A stretch of 64,000 bases of DNA from Marinobacter salinus (GTDB lineage: Bacteria; Pseudomonadota; Gammaproteobacteria; Pseudomonadales; Oleiphilaceae): assembly GCF_001854125.1 (NCBI RefSeq), contig NZ_CP017715.1, positions 310,001 through 374,000 on the forward strand. Reading direction: 5' to 3'. The notes beneath the pieces were generated by a model, which saw only the letters and a program-made list of their open reading frames with translations, did no database searches and was not told the origin of the DNA. Each line of letters opens with the position of its first letter. The stretch's first letter is position 1. This document shows positions 55,474 to 64,000 of this stretch, one piece after another. The position numbers and the translations under genes were made by a program.

Positions 55474-56634
55474 TCAGTCTTTCCGTTTGCCGGGCAGTGT
55501 CCCCATAAGCTTGCAGATAATCCCCAACATGATTTCATCGGCCCCGCCGCCGATGGACACCAGGCGAACATCCCTTTGAGCGCGGGAGATCGGGTTGTCC
55601 CACATATAGCCCATGCCGCCCCAGTATTGTAGGCAGCTATCCGTGACCTCCCGCCCCAGGCGCCCTGCCTTGAGTTTGGCCATGGACGCGAGCCTGGTCA
55701 CGTCCTTGCCTTCGATGTGGAGTTCGCAAGCCTGATAGGTCAGGGCCCGCAAGGCTTCCACTTCGGTTTGCAGTTCGGCCAGACGGAAATGAATCACCTG
55801 GTTGTCGATCAGTGGCTGACCGAAGGTTTTGCGCTCGCGGCAATAATCAATGGTCTGGTTGATGCAGTTTTCCAGGGCCTTGATCACGTTGGCAGCACCC
55901 CAGAGCCGCTCTTCCTGAAACTGCAGCATCTGCATCATGAAACCGGTACCTTCGGCGCCGATGCGGTTGCGCTGGGGCACGCGAACGTCATCGAAGAAGA
56001 TCTGGGCCGTTTCCGAAGAGCGCATGCCCAGCTTGTTCAGGTTCGGACTGAAGGAAATGCCCGGAGTGTTCGTAGGTACCACGATCAGGGATTTGTTCTT
56101 GTGGGGCTTGTCGTCCGACGTGTTGGCCAGCAGGCAGATGAAATCGGATTTGGGGCTGTTAGTAATCCACATCTTGGAGCCGTTGATGATGTAATCATCG
56201 CCGTCTTGCTTCGCGGTCGTTTTCATTCCCGCTACGTCGGAACCGGCGCCGACCTCACTGACACCAATACAGCCGACCATATCGCCGGCGATGGCCGGTG
56301 CCAGGAAGTCCCGCTTGAGCTCGTCCGACCCAAAGCGTGAAATCGCCGGAGTGCACATGTCGGTTTGTACGCCAATGGCCAGCGGAACCCCACCACAATG
56401 GGCCATACCCAACTCTTCGGCGGCCACCAGGTTATAACTGTAATCGAGGCCCATACCGCCATATTCTTCGGGCTTCTGGATGCCCAGAAGCCCGAGGTTG
56501 CCGAGCTTCTTGAACACCTCATGAATCGGAAACCCGCCGGCTGCCTCCCATTCGTCGCAATGGGGGTTGATCTCCTTCTCGACGAAATCGCGGACGGTTT
56601 TTCGAAGGGCTTCATGTTCGGCTGTGAATTTCAC
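55474..56634 (-). CDS. atuD: Citronellyl-CoA dehydrogenase
   Basis: 386 aa acyl-CoA dehydrogenase: CIGVSEVGAGSDVAG (FAD/substrate loop, about 131-145), SKMWITNS and the C-terminal GGGADEIMLGII. The usual catalytic Glu in the C-terminal motif is Gly here, so the base is probably the Glu of QEERLWGA (about 237-238), as in isovaleryl- and long-chain acyl-CoA dehydrogenases. In P. aeruginosa AtuD oxidises citronellyl-CoA to geranyl-CoA. It sits between atuC and atuE. Confidence 0.88.
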   Translation of the reverse strand: MKFTAEHEALRKTVRDFVEKEINPHCDEWEAAGGFPIHEVFKKLGNLGLLGIQKPEEYGGMGLDYSYNLVAAEELGMAHCGGVPLAIGVQTDMCTPAISRFGSDELKRDFLAPAIAGDMVGCIGVSEVGAGSDVAGMKTTAKQDGDDYIINGSKMWITNSPKSDFICLLANTSDDKPHKNKSLIVVPTNTPGISFSPNLNKLGMRSSETAQIFFDDVRVPQRNRIGAEGTGFMMQMLQFQEERLWGAANVIKALENCINQTIDYCRERKTFGQPLIDNQVIHFRLAELQTEVEALRALTYQACELHIEGKDVTRLASMAKLKAGRLGREVTDSCLQYWGGMGYMWDNPISRAQRDVRLVSIGGGADEIMLGIICKLMGTLPGKRKD

Positions 56635-56700
56635 GTTCTTGTTCTCCTGATTGTTAGTTCGTGCTTTCTTTAACTCGGTGCACGTTTTGAACTTGGGGCC

Positions 56701-58317
56701 TCAAAGGCGGGCGACACCAAACGTATTGGGCCGTAATGGCCGAACCTCCGCTTCCCGGCAAACATCCAGCACCAGTGCCACAATGCGCCGGGTATCACGA
56801 GGATCAATCAGCCCGTCATCCCACAATCTCGCCGTGCCGAATAAGGCCGTAGAGCCGTCTTCCAGTTTTTTGGCCGTCGCCTGTTCCAGAAAATCCAGCG
56901 TCTTCGGATCAGGCTCAATGCCGCTTTTTCGCTGTTTGTCCTCAGCCACGATCCGCATCACCTTGCCGGCCTGGGCCGGCCCCATAACGGCGGTTCGGCT
57001 ATTGGGCCAGGCGAAGATGAATCGCGGGTCCAGTCCGCGCCCGCACATGGCATAGTTACCTGCACCATAGGAACCGCCGATCACAATTGCGACCTTTGGC
57101 ACCCGGCAATTGGCCACCGCCTGGATCATTTTAGAGCCGTGCTTGATGATTCCGTTCTGTTCGGAGTGGGTGCCCACCATGAAGCCGGTGGTATTGTGCA
57201 GAAACAAAAGTGGGGTGCCGGCCTGGTCGCAGAGCTGGATAAACTGCGCAGCTTTTGCTGAGCCGGCCGGGGTGATTGGGCCGTTGTTGCCGATGATGCC
57301 CACAGAATGCCCTTCGATTCGTATGGTGCCGCACACGGTCTGGTCGTCGAATTCGTTCTTGAAGTCCATGAACTTCGAACCATCGGCAATGCGGGCGAGA
57401 ATCTCCCGGACGTCGTAGGGCTTTTTGGCGTCGGAGGGAATAACGCCCAGTAACTCGTCCGCCGGATAGAGCGGTTCCTCCCACTGCAGCTCCCGCCGGG
57501 GAGGCAGCTGCTCGTTCCAGGACAGCGCTTCCATGATATTGCGCGCCTGGCGGATGCCATCTGCGTCATCTTCCGCCAGGTATTCGGAGGTGCCAGCAAT
57601 CTGGGCGTGCATTTCCGCGCCCCCGAGCTCTTCGTCTGTGGCCACTTCCCCGGTTGCAGCTTTCAACAGAGGAGGGCCAGCCAGGAACATCTTGGCCTGG
57701 CCACGTATGGCGATGACATAATCCGAGAGGCCGGGCTGGTATGCACCACCGGCGGTGGCGTTGCCATGAACCACTGTTACCTGGGGGATGCCGGCTGCGG
57801 ACATACGGGCCTGGTTGGCAAAGCCACGGGCACCCTGCACGAAAATGTCGGTGGCGTAATTAAGGTTGGCTCCGCCGCTTTCAGACAGTGAGACCACCGG
57901 CAGTTTGTTTTCCGCGGCTATCTGTTGCAGCCGAAGGGTTTTGTCGAGGCCGGCCGGAGTAATGGTGCCCCCCTTTATGGCGCTGTTGCTGGCGACCACC
58001 AGGCAACGAATGCCGCTGACGGTGCCAATACCGGCAATGATGTTGCCCCCGGCCAGGCTGCCGTCTTTGTCATCGTGCATTTTGTAGCCGGCCAGTGAAC
58101 AGAGTTCGAGAAAAGACGTCCCACGGTCGAGCAGGCGGTTGACGCGATCTCTCGGGAGCAGTTTGCCCCGCTTGGTGAATTTTTCTCGGGCGGCTTCAGC
58201 CAGGTCCAGAACCTTCTGTTCGACTTCCCGGAAGGTGAGAATATGGGCTTCCATGGCATCAGTGTTGGCCCGAAATTCGTCAGATTGCGGGTTCACACGG
58301 GTTTCCAGTGTTTGCAT
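56701..58317 (-). CDS. atuC: Geranyl-CoA carboxylase beta subunit
   Basis: 538 aa, the carboxyltransferase fold in two halves, with VSLSESGGANLNYATD (about 136-151) and the second-half GGSYGAGNYAMCGRGLDPRF. It accepts CO2 from biotin on AtuF and adds it to geranyl-CoA. It is very like methylcrotonyl-CoA carboxylase beta (LiuB); geranyl and methylcrotonyl enzymes differ at a single pocket residue that I have not placed. Context decides for AtuC. The gene starts 10 bp after the atuB stop. Confidence 0.86.
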   Translation of the reverse strand: MQTLETRVNPQSDEFRANTDAMEAHILTFREVEQKVLDLAEAAREKFTKRGKLLPRDRVNRLLDRGTSFLELCSLAGYKMHDDKDGSLAGGNIIAGIGTVSGIRCLVVASNSAIKGGTITPAGLDKTLRLQQIAAENKLPVVSLSESGGANLNYATDIFVQGARGFANQARMSAAGIPQVTVVHGNATAGGAYQPGLSDYVIAIRGQAKMFLAGPPLLKAATGEVATDEELGGAEMHAQIAGTSEYLAEDDADGIRQARNIMEALSWNEQLPPRRELQWEEPLYPADELLGVIPSDAKKPYDVREILARIADGSKFMDFKNEFDDQTVCGTIRIEGHSVGIIGNNGPITPAGSAKAAQFIQLCDQAGTPLLFLHNTTGFMVGTHSEQNGIIKHGSKMIQAVANCRVPKVAIVIGGSYGAGNYAMCGRGLDPRFIFAWPNSRTAVMGPAQAGKVMRIVAEDKQRKSGIEPDPKTLDFLEQATAKKLEDGSTALFGTARLWDDGLIDPRDTRRIVALVLDVCREAEVRPLRPNTFGVARL

Positions 58318-58327
58318 GGTGGTTTCC

Positions 58328-59194
58328 TCAATCCTCGCTGAGCACTCTGGGTGTTACCGCCCGATGGAAGCCGTTGAAGGGCTCGTTATTCTTCGCTTTC
58401 GGGAAAGGCCACACGCGCCCGCCCTGGGAGGCCGCGCCATCAACGCGCAGGCAGTCGCCGCTGACGAAAGCGGCGCCCGGGCTGAGCAGAAAACAGATGG
58501 CCGCACTGACTTCTGACTCGGTACCCATGCGTTTGATCGGCACGTTATCGCCCAGGCTGCGAATCCACTGTTTCATGTGTTCCGGGTAGTTATCCATGCC
58601 ACTGGAGGCAATCCAGCCGGGCGCCACAGCGTTTACGCGTACACCGGAGGCGCCCCATTCCACAGCCGCGGTCTGGGTGAAATTCACCATGCCAGCGCGG
58701 GCGGCACCAGAGTGGCCCATGCCGGGCATGCCGCCCCACATGTCCGCCACGATGTTGACAATGGCACCGCCGGTTTTGGACAGGGCCTGGGTGTAGGCTT
58801 CCCGGGCCATCAAAAAGCCGCCGGTCAGGTTGGTGCGGACCACCGTTTCCCAGCCTTTCTGGTTAATGCCGGCCAGGGGCGAAGGGAACTGACCCCCGGC
58901 ATTGTTGACGACGCCATTCAGGCCACCATGTTCCGAGATGATTGCCGCCACTGTGGCTTTTACTGATTCCTCCTCCCGGATATCACACACGTGGGCAGTC
59001 GCAACCCCACCGTCTTCCGTAATTTCTGCTTTTACGCTGTCTACCTTTTCCGCTTTTCGGCCAACGAGCGCAACTCGAGCACCGAGTGCAGCAAGCTCAT
59101 GGGCGGCACAGCGGCCAATGCCTGAGCCGCCGCCGGTCACGATGAAGATCTGATCCTTGAACAGGTCAGGATGAAAGATGGATTGGTAGCTCAT
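58328..59194 (-). CDS. atuB: Short-chain dehydrogenase AtuB
   Basis: 288 aa. NAD(P) motif TGGGSGIGR (about 20-28), NNAGGQ (about 97-102) and [10 protein letters not shown]. The catalytic Tyr-x-x-x-Lys is not clear: the SDR position after [17 protein letters not shown] has [11 protein letters not shown], with Ala-Ala in place of the Tyr-Lys spacing. This resembles dienoyl-CoA reductase-like SDRs. The start overlaps the atuA stop by four bases. Role in the terpene pathway is unproven in Pseudomonas too. Confidence 0.82.
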   Translation of the reverse strand: MSYQSIFHPDLFKDQIFIVTGGGSGIGRCAAHELAALGARVALVGRKAEKVDSVKAEITEDGGVATAHVCDIREEESVKATVAAIISEHGGLNGVVNNAGGQFPSPLAGINQKGWETVVRTNLTGGFLMAREAYTQALSKTGGAIVNIVADMWGGMPGMGHSGAARAGMVNFTQTAAVEWGASGVRVNAVAPGWIASSGMDNYPEHMKQWIRSLGDNVPIKRMGTESEVSAAICFLLSPGAAFVSGDCLRVDGAASQGGRVWPFPKAKNNEPFNGFHRAVTPRVLSED

Positions 59195-61014
59195 GAGCGG
59201 TGTCCTTTCTCCAAAACGGCCCGGCTGATGGGCACAGGGAATTCCAGAAGTTGTTGGGCAAAGGCCTTGCCCTGGGGGTCAATACGCAGGCTGGCGACGC
59301 CACCTCCGCCGAGGCTGTGTTCCAGAAGGTAGTTGAAAGCATGAAGCCCCGGCATGGCCCAGCGTGTAACCTTGCCGGTCTCCGGGTTGAGGGTGTGGGC
59401 CATCCACTCAGCGACAGCAGTTTCGGTCAGGGCCGCGTCCAGAAAGGGGACAAAGTCTGGATGGCGGGCTATGACACCAATGTTGCTGTGGTCGCCCTTG
59501 TCCCCGCTTCGGGCCCAGGCCAGCTCAATCAGTGGAACCATGGAATCGGTCACAGGTATTTCCGAAGCGTTAGGCTGCTCAGCAAGAAGGGTCGGGTCAA
59601 AACCACCGTCGAGTGCGATTGTCACTGGTCGTTTTTCGCCTGCCAGATCCACCGACACGGTGACCTCGGACTTGGGCACCAGGCAGGAATACAATCGTAT
59701 CTTCGGCCATACGGTCGGTCGGCCACCAACGATGCCCGTTATGCCGGGCGCCATGCCCGTAGCGGCCTGAGCGATTTCACGGGAAAACAGTACCAGTGCT
59801 TCCTTCTTCGGGTGCGCGGTACTGATTTTGACCACTACTTCCCGACAATCCTGCACTCTGCTGTGGGAACCGTAAGTCGCTTCGGTGCCCAGCAGCTCGA
59901 CGCTGGTTTCGGAGTAACCGGGCAGGCCTCGCTCACCAAACATCCGGGACGTTTTCGCCAAAATGGCGTCGGCAACTTTTTGTGCCTTGACACGGGCGTT
60001 GATGCCGGCCAGGAGGAAGGTTACCGTGCACTTGAAGCCATCGGGCCAGGTGCCAGAGACCTTGTAACTGTCGGTGGGCGGAAGGCCCTTTGCGCCGCGC
60101 ACAGAAACCTGGTTGAGTTCAGTCTCCTCCAGTGACACGCCGGTGAAGTCGCAGGTGACGTCCGGCAACAGATACGCCCGCGGATCGCCAATCTCATAGA
60201 CCAGCTGCTCCGCCACCGTGCCTCGGGTTACCTGGCCGCCGGTGTTTTCCGGCTTGGTCAGAATAAAATGACCACTGGCACTTACCTCGGCAATGGGGAA
60301 CCCCATGTCAGCATAGCCATCGGCAACCTCTTCCCAATCTGTAAAGTTGCCGCCGGTAGACTGCGCGCCGCATTCAAGCAGGTGGCCGGCGAGGCTGCCC
60401 TGGGCCAATTTGTCGTAGTCGGACCAGCTCCAGCCGAATTCATGGACAAGCGGAGCCAGAACCAGCGCACTGTCAGCAACACGACCGGTGATTACGATGT
60501 CTGCTCCCTGTTCCAGTGCGGCGACCAGCCCAGGAGCGCCCAGATAGGCGTTCAGGCTTACCATCATCGGAGGCATGGGTTTGCCCGTGGACATTTCAGC
60601 AATGCCCAAATCACCGAGTTTTTTCTTTTTCATCAGTAGATCGTCACCCAGGACCAGGGCGATTTTCATCTCAACGCCCGCCTCTTCACACAGTGCCTGA
60701 AGCGCATCCCGGCAGGCGGTCGGGTTAACGCCGCCGGCGTTCGCCAGAACCCGGATCCCCTTGTCTTTAATCTCTTTGAGCAGAGGTCCCATGACGGTCT
60801 CAACAAAGTCCCGGGCATAACCTTGAGACGGGTCTTTCATTTTCTGCCCGGCCAGAATGGACATGGTGATCTCGGCGAGGTAATCCGCCACCAGATAGTC
60901 GATGTTGCCCTTTCGGACCAGTTGCGCCGCTGCGGTTTCAGTGTCACCCCAAAAAGCGGCTGAACAGCCGATACGAACCGGGGCAAGGGAGTGTTTGTCG
61001 GAATCTGCCATCAT
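59191..61014 (-). CDS. atuA: Acyclic terpene utilisation protein AtuA
   Basis: 607 aa, DUF1446 family: [20 protein letters not shown] (about 13-32), [17 protein letters not shown] and [20 protein letters not shown]. AtuA is essential for citronellol/geraniol growth in Pseudomonas, but its reaction is not established. It is first in the atu operon and faces the atuR gene. The promoter holds an operator-like palindrome. DUF1446 proteins also occur in unrelated clusters, so the name rests on context. Confidence 0.88.
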   Translation of the reverse strand: MMADSDKHSLAPVRIGCSAAFWGDTETAAAQLVRKGNIDYLVADYLAEITMSILAGQKMKDPSQGYARDFVETVMGPLLKEIKDKGIRVLANAGGVNPTACRDALQALCEEAGVEMKIALVLGDDLLMKKKKLGDLGIAEMSTGKPMPPMMVSLNAYLGAPGLVAALEQGADIVITGRVADSALVLAPLVHEFGWSWSDYDKLAQGSLAGHLLECGAQSTGGNFTDWEEVADGYADMGFPIAEVSASGHFILTKPENTGGQVTRGTVAEQLVYEIGDPRAYLLPDVTCDFTGVSLEETELNQVSVRGAKGLPPTDSYKVSGTWPDGFKCTVTFLLAGINARVKAQKVADAILAKTSRMFGERGLPGYSETSVELLGTEATYGSHSRVQDCREVVVKISTAHPKKEALVLFSREIAQAATGMAPGITGIVGGRPTVWPKIRLYSCLVPKSEVTVSVDLAGEKRPVTIALDGGFDPTLLAEQPNASEIPVTDSMVPLIELAWARSGDKGDHSNIGVIARHPDFVPFLDAALTETAVAEWMAHTLNPETGKVTRWAMPGLHAFNYLLEHSLGGGGVASLRIDPQGKAFAQQLLEFPVPISRAVLEKGHRS

Positions 61015-61082
61015 TGTCTGCCTTGTTGTTCTCTCGCCAGCCTGAGGTTGAGTGATCGGCAGGCATGGCTGTAGTGAAAATT

Positions 61083-61112
61083 ACAATACCAAGCAAGCGC
61101 TTGGTTTGTAAA
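61083..61112 (-). promoter_or_regulatory. Promoter of the atu operon
   Basis: On the minus strand TTTACA (61107-61112) is followed by an 18-bp spacer and TATTGT (61083-61088). The spacer is filled by the AtuR-type palindrome, so a bound repressor would block RNA polymerase. Confidence 0.5.
61088..61105. promoter_or_regulatory. AtuR operator-like palindrome
   Basis: ACCAAGC-AAGC-GCTTGGT is a perfect 7-4-7 inverted repeat in the atuA/atuR space. It lies between the -35 and -10 of the atuA promoter and next to the -35 of atuR (TTGTAA 61106-61111, 16-bp spacer, TAGAAT 61128-61133). TetR-family repressors use sites of this kind. Confidence 0.7.
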
Positions 61113-61164
61113 CAATGGAATGTGAGGTAGAATTATTGGCCTCTTTCGACTGGTGGAAAGCCCT

Positions 61165-61785
61165 GTGAATCAAACCGATATCCTGCAAGCACTGATTGCC
61201 AAAAACCTTGTCTCTGATCCGAATGGCGCTCGTGGGCGGTTGTTGAAAGAAGCTGCCCGCCTTTTCCGGGACAAGGGCTATGAGCGGACCACGGTCAGGG
61301 ACCTTGCAGCGGCCGTTGGTATTCAGTCTGGCAGCCTGTTCCACCATTTCCGCACCAAGGAGGAAATACTGAAGGCCGTTATGGTGGAGACCATTCGTCT
61401 GAATACCGCCCTTATGCAGGCTGCTGCTGATGCGGCCCATTCCGCCCGGCAAAAGTTGCGGGCCCTGGTGCGTGCCGAACTGGAATCCATTAATGGCCAG
61501 ACCGGTGAAGCAATGGCAGTATTGGTTTTCGAATGGCGCAGTCTGTCTGATACCTCCCAGGCCGAAGTGCTGGAGCTGCGGGAGATATACGAGGGGCTCT
61601 GGATAAACGTGCTTAAGTCATTGCAGGACGAGGGGGCTCTGGCGGCAGATCCGTTTGTGGTGCGCAGGATGCTCACGGGAGCCCTGAGCTGGACAGTAAC
61701 CTGGTACAAACCTGAGCGTGGCGGCCTGACTCTGGACGGGCTGACCGATGAGGTTATGGCCATGATGGCCCTGAAGAATGATTGA
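61165..61785 (+). CDS. atuR: TetR-family repressor of the atu cluster
   Basis: 206 aa from GTG 61165 (GGAAAG upstream); GTG 61153 is an alternative adding four residues. N-terminal TetR helix-turn-helix: RLLKEAARLFRDKGYERTTV then AVGIQSGSLFHHFRTKEEIL. The C-terminal ligand domain is TetR_C-like with AMAVLVFEWRSLSD. It is divergent from atuA like atuR of Pseudomonas, a repressor relieved by terpenoid CoA esters. It should bind the 61088-61105 palindrome and control itself as well. Confidence 0.88.
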   Translation: MNQTDILQALIAKNLVSDPNGARGRLLKEAARLFRDKGYERTTVRDLAAAVGIQSGSLFHHFRTKEEILKAVMVETIRLNTALMQAAADAAHSARQKLRALVRAELESINGQTGEAMAVLVFEWRSLSDTSQAEVLELREIYEGLWINVLKSLQDEGALAADPFVVRRMLTGALSWTVTWYKPERGGLTLDGLTDEVMAMMALKND

Positions 61786-61930
61786 TTAATCAACCCCGTT
61801 TGTTTTGGTACCAGGTATCGGTATCTGCAGTCTTTTTTGCACCCGTAGCTGGCGGCGTATCTTGATGCTCTGTAAACAATGCCAGTCAACGGTTGGTGTA
61901 TGCTTACTAAAAGCATGGGGAGCAGTGGGG

Positions 61931-64000
61931 ATGCGGGCAGAATCGGACACACAAAAATTCCTTGGGAGGGCAGTCACAGCCGGTTTGGTGATGACTCTGG
62001 CGGGGTGCGGTGGGAGCTCTGGCGGTGATGCAGGCTCTGTCGACTTTGCGTTGTCGGGTATTATTGATATCGAAAGCGGAACCCGGGTCGACAGTGACAG
62101 TGCTGACGCGCTGGCGTTAACCGGTGTGCCGCGTGATTCTGCCCAGCTTTTGCCCCAGGAGTACATCCTGGCCGGCTATGTCAGCCAGTCGGCGGGGACC
62201 TATCCGGCGATAAGCGGATTGGCGGATGCCCGTTATTTTGCCGACCCGGACGATGAGTTTTCCATGCGCCTGCTCTCAGGTCAGGCGGTTTATCTGCAGA
62301 CCTTTGCTACCCGGGCAGGCATTTCGTCGTTGAAGTTGTCATTGCTTGATGGCAACGGCGTTATTGCCTCGGCTTCCACCACCAGCCAGTCCAGCCAGGT
62401 TAGCGTTTCCCTGCCTGATACTGCCGCTGACGGCACCTACTCGGTTCGGGTTGAGGCGGTCGGGATTACGCCCATGCTCTATGTTCTTTCCACGTCGGTA
62501 GCCGGTTCTGTCAATGGTCTGTCGTTCCGCTGGCCTGACTACGACTTTGTCGAAGGCGAAGCCATCGTCGCATTTCGGAAGGGCTCACGGGGGCCATCGG
62601 CGCAGTCTCTGAACGCCCTCAACAATGCTGAATTAAAACAGGAAGTGGCGCCGGGCCTCTGGCGGGTAAAGTCGACCGTTCAATCCGCGCTCGAGCAGCA
62701 GCCAGGGGGCCCTGCAACCCTGGATTGGATTCAGGAGCTGAAACGAGAGCCGGATGTCCTCTCCGCGACGCCAAACTACCGGGTGCAGGCGATGGCTACG
62801 CCGATCGACGAACCGTTTTATCCGGAACAGCAGTGGCACTATGGCTTGCTGAATGCTCCGACCGCGTGGCAGTTCGCCACCGACGGTGGTGCGGGTGTGA
62901 CGGTTGCGGTGATGGATACCGGTCTGTTTTCCGGTCCGGATGGGTGGCATGGCGATATCTTGGCGAATGTCCCCGCGCCATTGCCCGCAGGTGCCGACTT
63001 TGTCTCCGCCGCGTTCGACAATGATGGTGTTCCCGGGCCGGATGATGACCCGACCGATCCCGGAAATGCGGTCGGGAGCAGCGTCTATCACGGTACCCAT
63101 GTTTCCGGTACCGTTTCAGCGGTGGTGAACGACAGTGGTGGCGCCGGCGTCGCCTATCAGTCCACCCTGCTTCCCGTAAGGGTCTTGGGGGAGGGTGGTT
63201 CTGGCTCCTCGTCTGATCTTCTCCAGGCCCTCCAGTGGGTGGCCGGGCCTGAAAACGGTGCCCCCCTGGCGGATGTCGTCAATCTGAGTCTGGGTGGTTT
63301 GCCTTATATCCAGTCCTTGCAGGATGCTATTAATGTGGCAACAAGCCGCGGAGTAATCTTTGTCGCCGCCGCAGGCAACTCCGCGACAGACGTTCCTTCC
63401 TATCCGGCCGCGTTCAGTAATGTCTTTGCCGTCAGTGCCGTCGATGGTGCCGGTGAGTTGTCTTCCTATTCCAACTTCGGCGCGTGGATCGATGTAGCTG
63501 CTCCGGGGGGCGATGCCAGCCGGGATGGCAACGGAGACGGTCGTGGGGACCTTGTTGTCAGCACCAGCGCCAGCATCATTGACGGAGTCCTTCGGGAAAC
63601 CTACATCGGTCTGCAGGGGACGTCCATGGCGGCACCGCATGTCTCGGCCGTGGTGGCATTAATGAAAAACCTGGATCCTTCGCTCAATTATGCTGCGATC
63701 AATGCCTCTCTCATGGCGGGGGATCTGACAGTGGCGACCTGCGCCTCAGAGCCTTGCCCGAAAACGACCCGGCTTGGCTGGGGGCTGATGGATGCAGGGA
63801 AATCGGTCCTGGCTGCATCCAGCGGCGTTGTTCCGGACATTCTTACAGCAACGCCGGCCATCGTGACCCTGTCATCGGAAAGCGCTCTCTCTGCAACCGT
63901 TACTCTGGAAGTCTATGGCTCGGCCAGTAGCGTCACTATCGATTCGGTGTCCGCTCCTCCGGACTGGCTGAGCTTCGATGCGGTGCCGATGGCTGGCGAT
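61931..64000 (+). CDS. Subtilase-family (S8) lipoprotein, partial
   Basis: 690 codons open to the window edge. The start ATG 61931 has GGGGAG eight bases upstream. Lipobox LAGC (Cys about residue 26) anchors it in the membrane. Residues about 65-175 look like a PPC-type beta domain placed before the protease instead of after it. The S8 catalytic triad is complete: Asp329 (VMDTGL), His387 (HGTHVSGT) and Ser565 (GTSMAAPH), with the oxyanion Asn in AAAGNSA. A further beta domain starts near residue 650. It should be an exported serine protease. Confidence 0.9.
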   Translation, partial: MRAESDTQKFLGRAVTAGLVMTLAGCGGSSGGDAGSVDFALSGIIDIESGTRVDSDSADALALTGVPRDSAQLLPQEYILAGYVSQSAGTYPAISGLADARYFADPDDEFSMRLLSGQAVYLQTFATRAGISSLKLSLLDGNGVIASASTTSQSSQVSVSLPDTAADGTYSVRVEAVGITPMLYVLSTSVAGSVNGLSFRWPDYDFVEGEAIVAFRKGSRGPSAQSLNALNNAELKQEVAPGLWRVKSTVQSALEQQPGGPATLDWIQELKREPDVLSATPNYRVQAMATPIDEPFYPEQQWHYGLLNAPTAWQFATDGGAGVTVAVMDTGLFSGPDGWHGDILANVPAPLPAGADFVSAAFDNDGVPGPDDDPTDPGNAVGSSVYHGTHVSGTVSAVVNDSGGAGVAYQSTLLPVRVLGEGGSGSSSDLLQALQWVAGPENGAPLADVVNLSLGGLPYIQSLQDAINVATSRGVIFVAAAGNSATDVPSYPAAFSNVFAVSAVDGAGELSSYSNFGAWIDVAAPGGDASRDGNGDGRGDLVVSTSASIIDGVLRETYIGLQGTSMAAPHVSAVVALMKNLDPSLNYAAINASLMAGDLTVATCASEPCPKTTRLGWGLMDAGKSVLAASSGVVPDILTATPAIVTLSSESALSATVTLEVYGSASSVTIDSVSAPPDWLSFDAVPMAGD

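Noticed and set aside
59200..60135. Plus-strand 311-codon open frame
   Set aside because: Antisense shadow of atuA.
50672..61785. Reading the cluster as leucine/isovalerate (liu) degradation
   Set aside because: The carboxylase and dehydrogenase families are alike, but there is no HMG-CoA lyase, and AtuA, AtuB and the CoA ligase fit the atu order.

Overview
The window reads as a contiguous piece of chromosome from a marine gammaproteobacterium, most likely Marinobacter or a close relative. This is an inference from gene content: a multi-gene Mrp sodium/proton antiporter, a Pseudomonas-type acyclic terpene (atu) cluster, several acyl-CoA enzymes, a BLUF photoreceptor, FadH, RlmJ and E. coli-type SerA. 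I saw no rRNA, tRNA, CRISPR array, insertion sequence or phage gene.

Layout. 1-8558 (minus): an Mrp operon of an A-B fusion followed by C, D, E, F and G, then a second unfused A and a B cut by the window edge. 8559-8919: a divergent promoter region with a 37-codon small ORF. 8920-13326: fadH and a 600-aa acyl-CoA dehydrogenase flank a decayed stretch holding a small gene and an AraC-family remnant. 13495-17892: small proteins, a cation-diffusion-facilitator fragment, and a PhoX-family lipoprotein followed by a lipoprotein with two haem-binding motifs. 18116-21555: a chemoreceptor with a sensor at its C-terminus, a small membrane protein and an MFS transporter. 21612-26468 (minus): an imelysin, di-haem oxidoreductase, imelysin, DUF1513 operon behind a Fur-like box.

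26694-34653: rlmJ with its ribosome binding site inside a hairpin, an unknown winged-helix-like protein, a MscS channel, an orphan TRAP binding protein, a DMT transporter, a GIY-YIG protein, two alpha/beta hydrolases and an OmpA-type lipoprotein. 34713-37538: serA and a D-2-hydroxyglutarate dehydrogenase, divergent, which probably work as a pair. 37800-43286: a more AT-rich ABC transporter, amidase, TauE/SafE exporter and IclR cluster with an operator-like dyad upstream, possibly acquired. 43329-50602: a sirtuin without zinc cysteines, an ABC1 kinase, a FAH-family hydrolase, apt, a purine permease, a TRIC channel, a membrane-anchored BLUF protein and a quinone oxidoreductase.

50672-61785: an atu cluster (atuH, F, E, D, C, B, A on minus; atuR divergent) for degradation of citronellol/geraniol-type terpenes, with an AtuR-type operator placed between the -35 and -10 of the atuA promoter. 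A 22-bp inverted repeat enclosing smaller hairpins sits between atuF and atuE. 61931-64000: the first 690 codons of a subtilase lipoprotein.

The best candidates for undescribed biology are the PhoX/di-haem lipoprotein pair, the amidase/TauE/ABC cluster, the palindromic element inside the atu operon, and the tandem Mrp modules.
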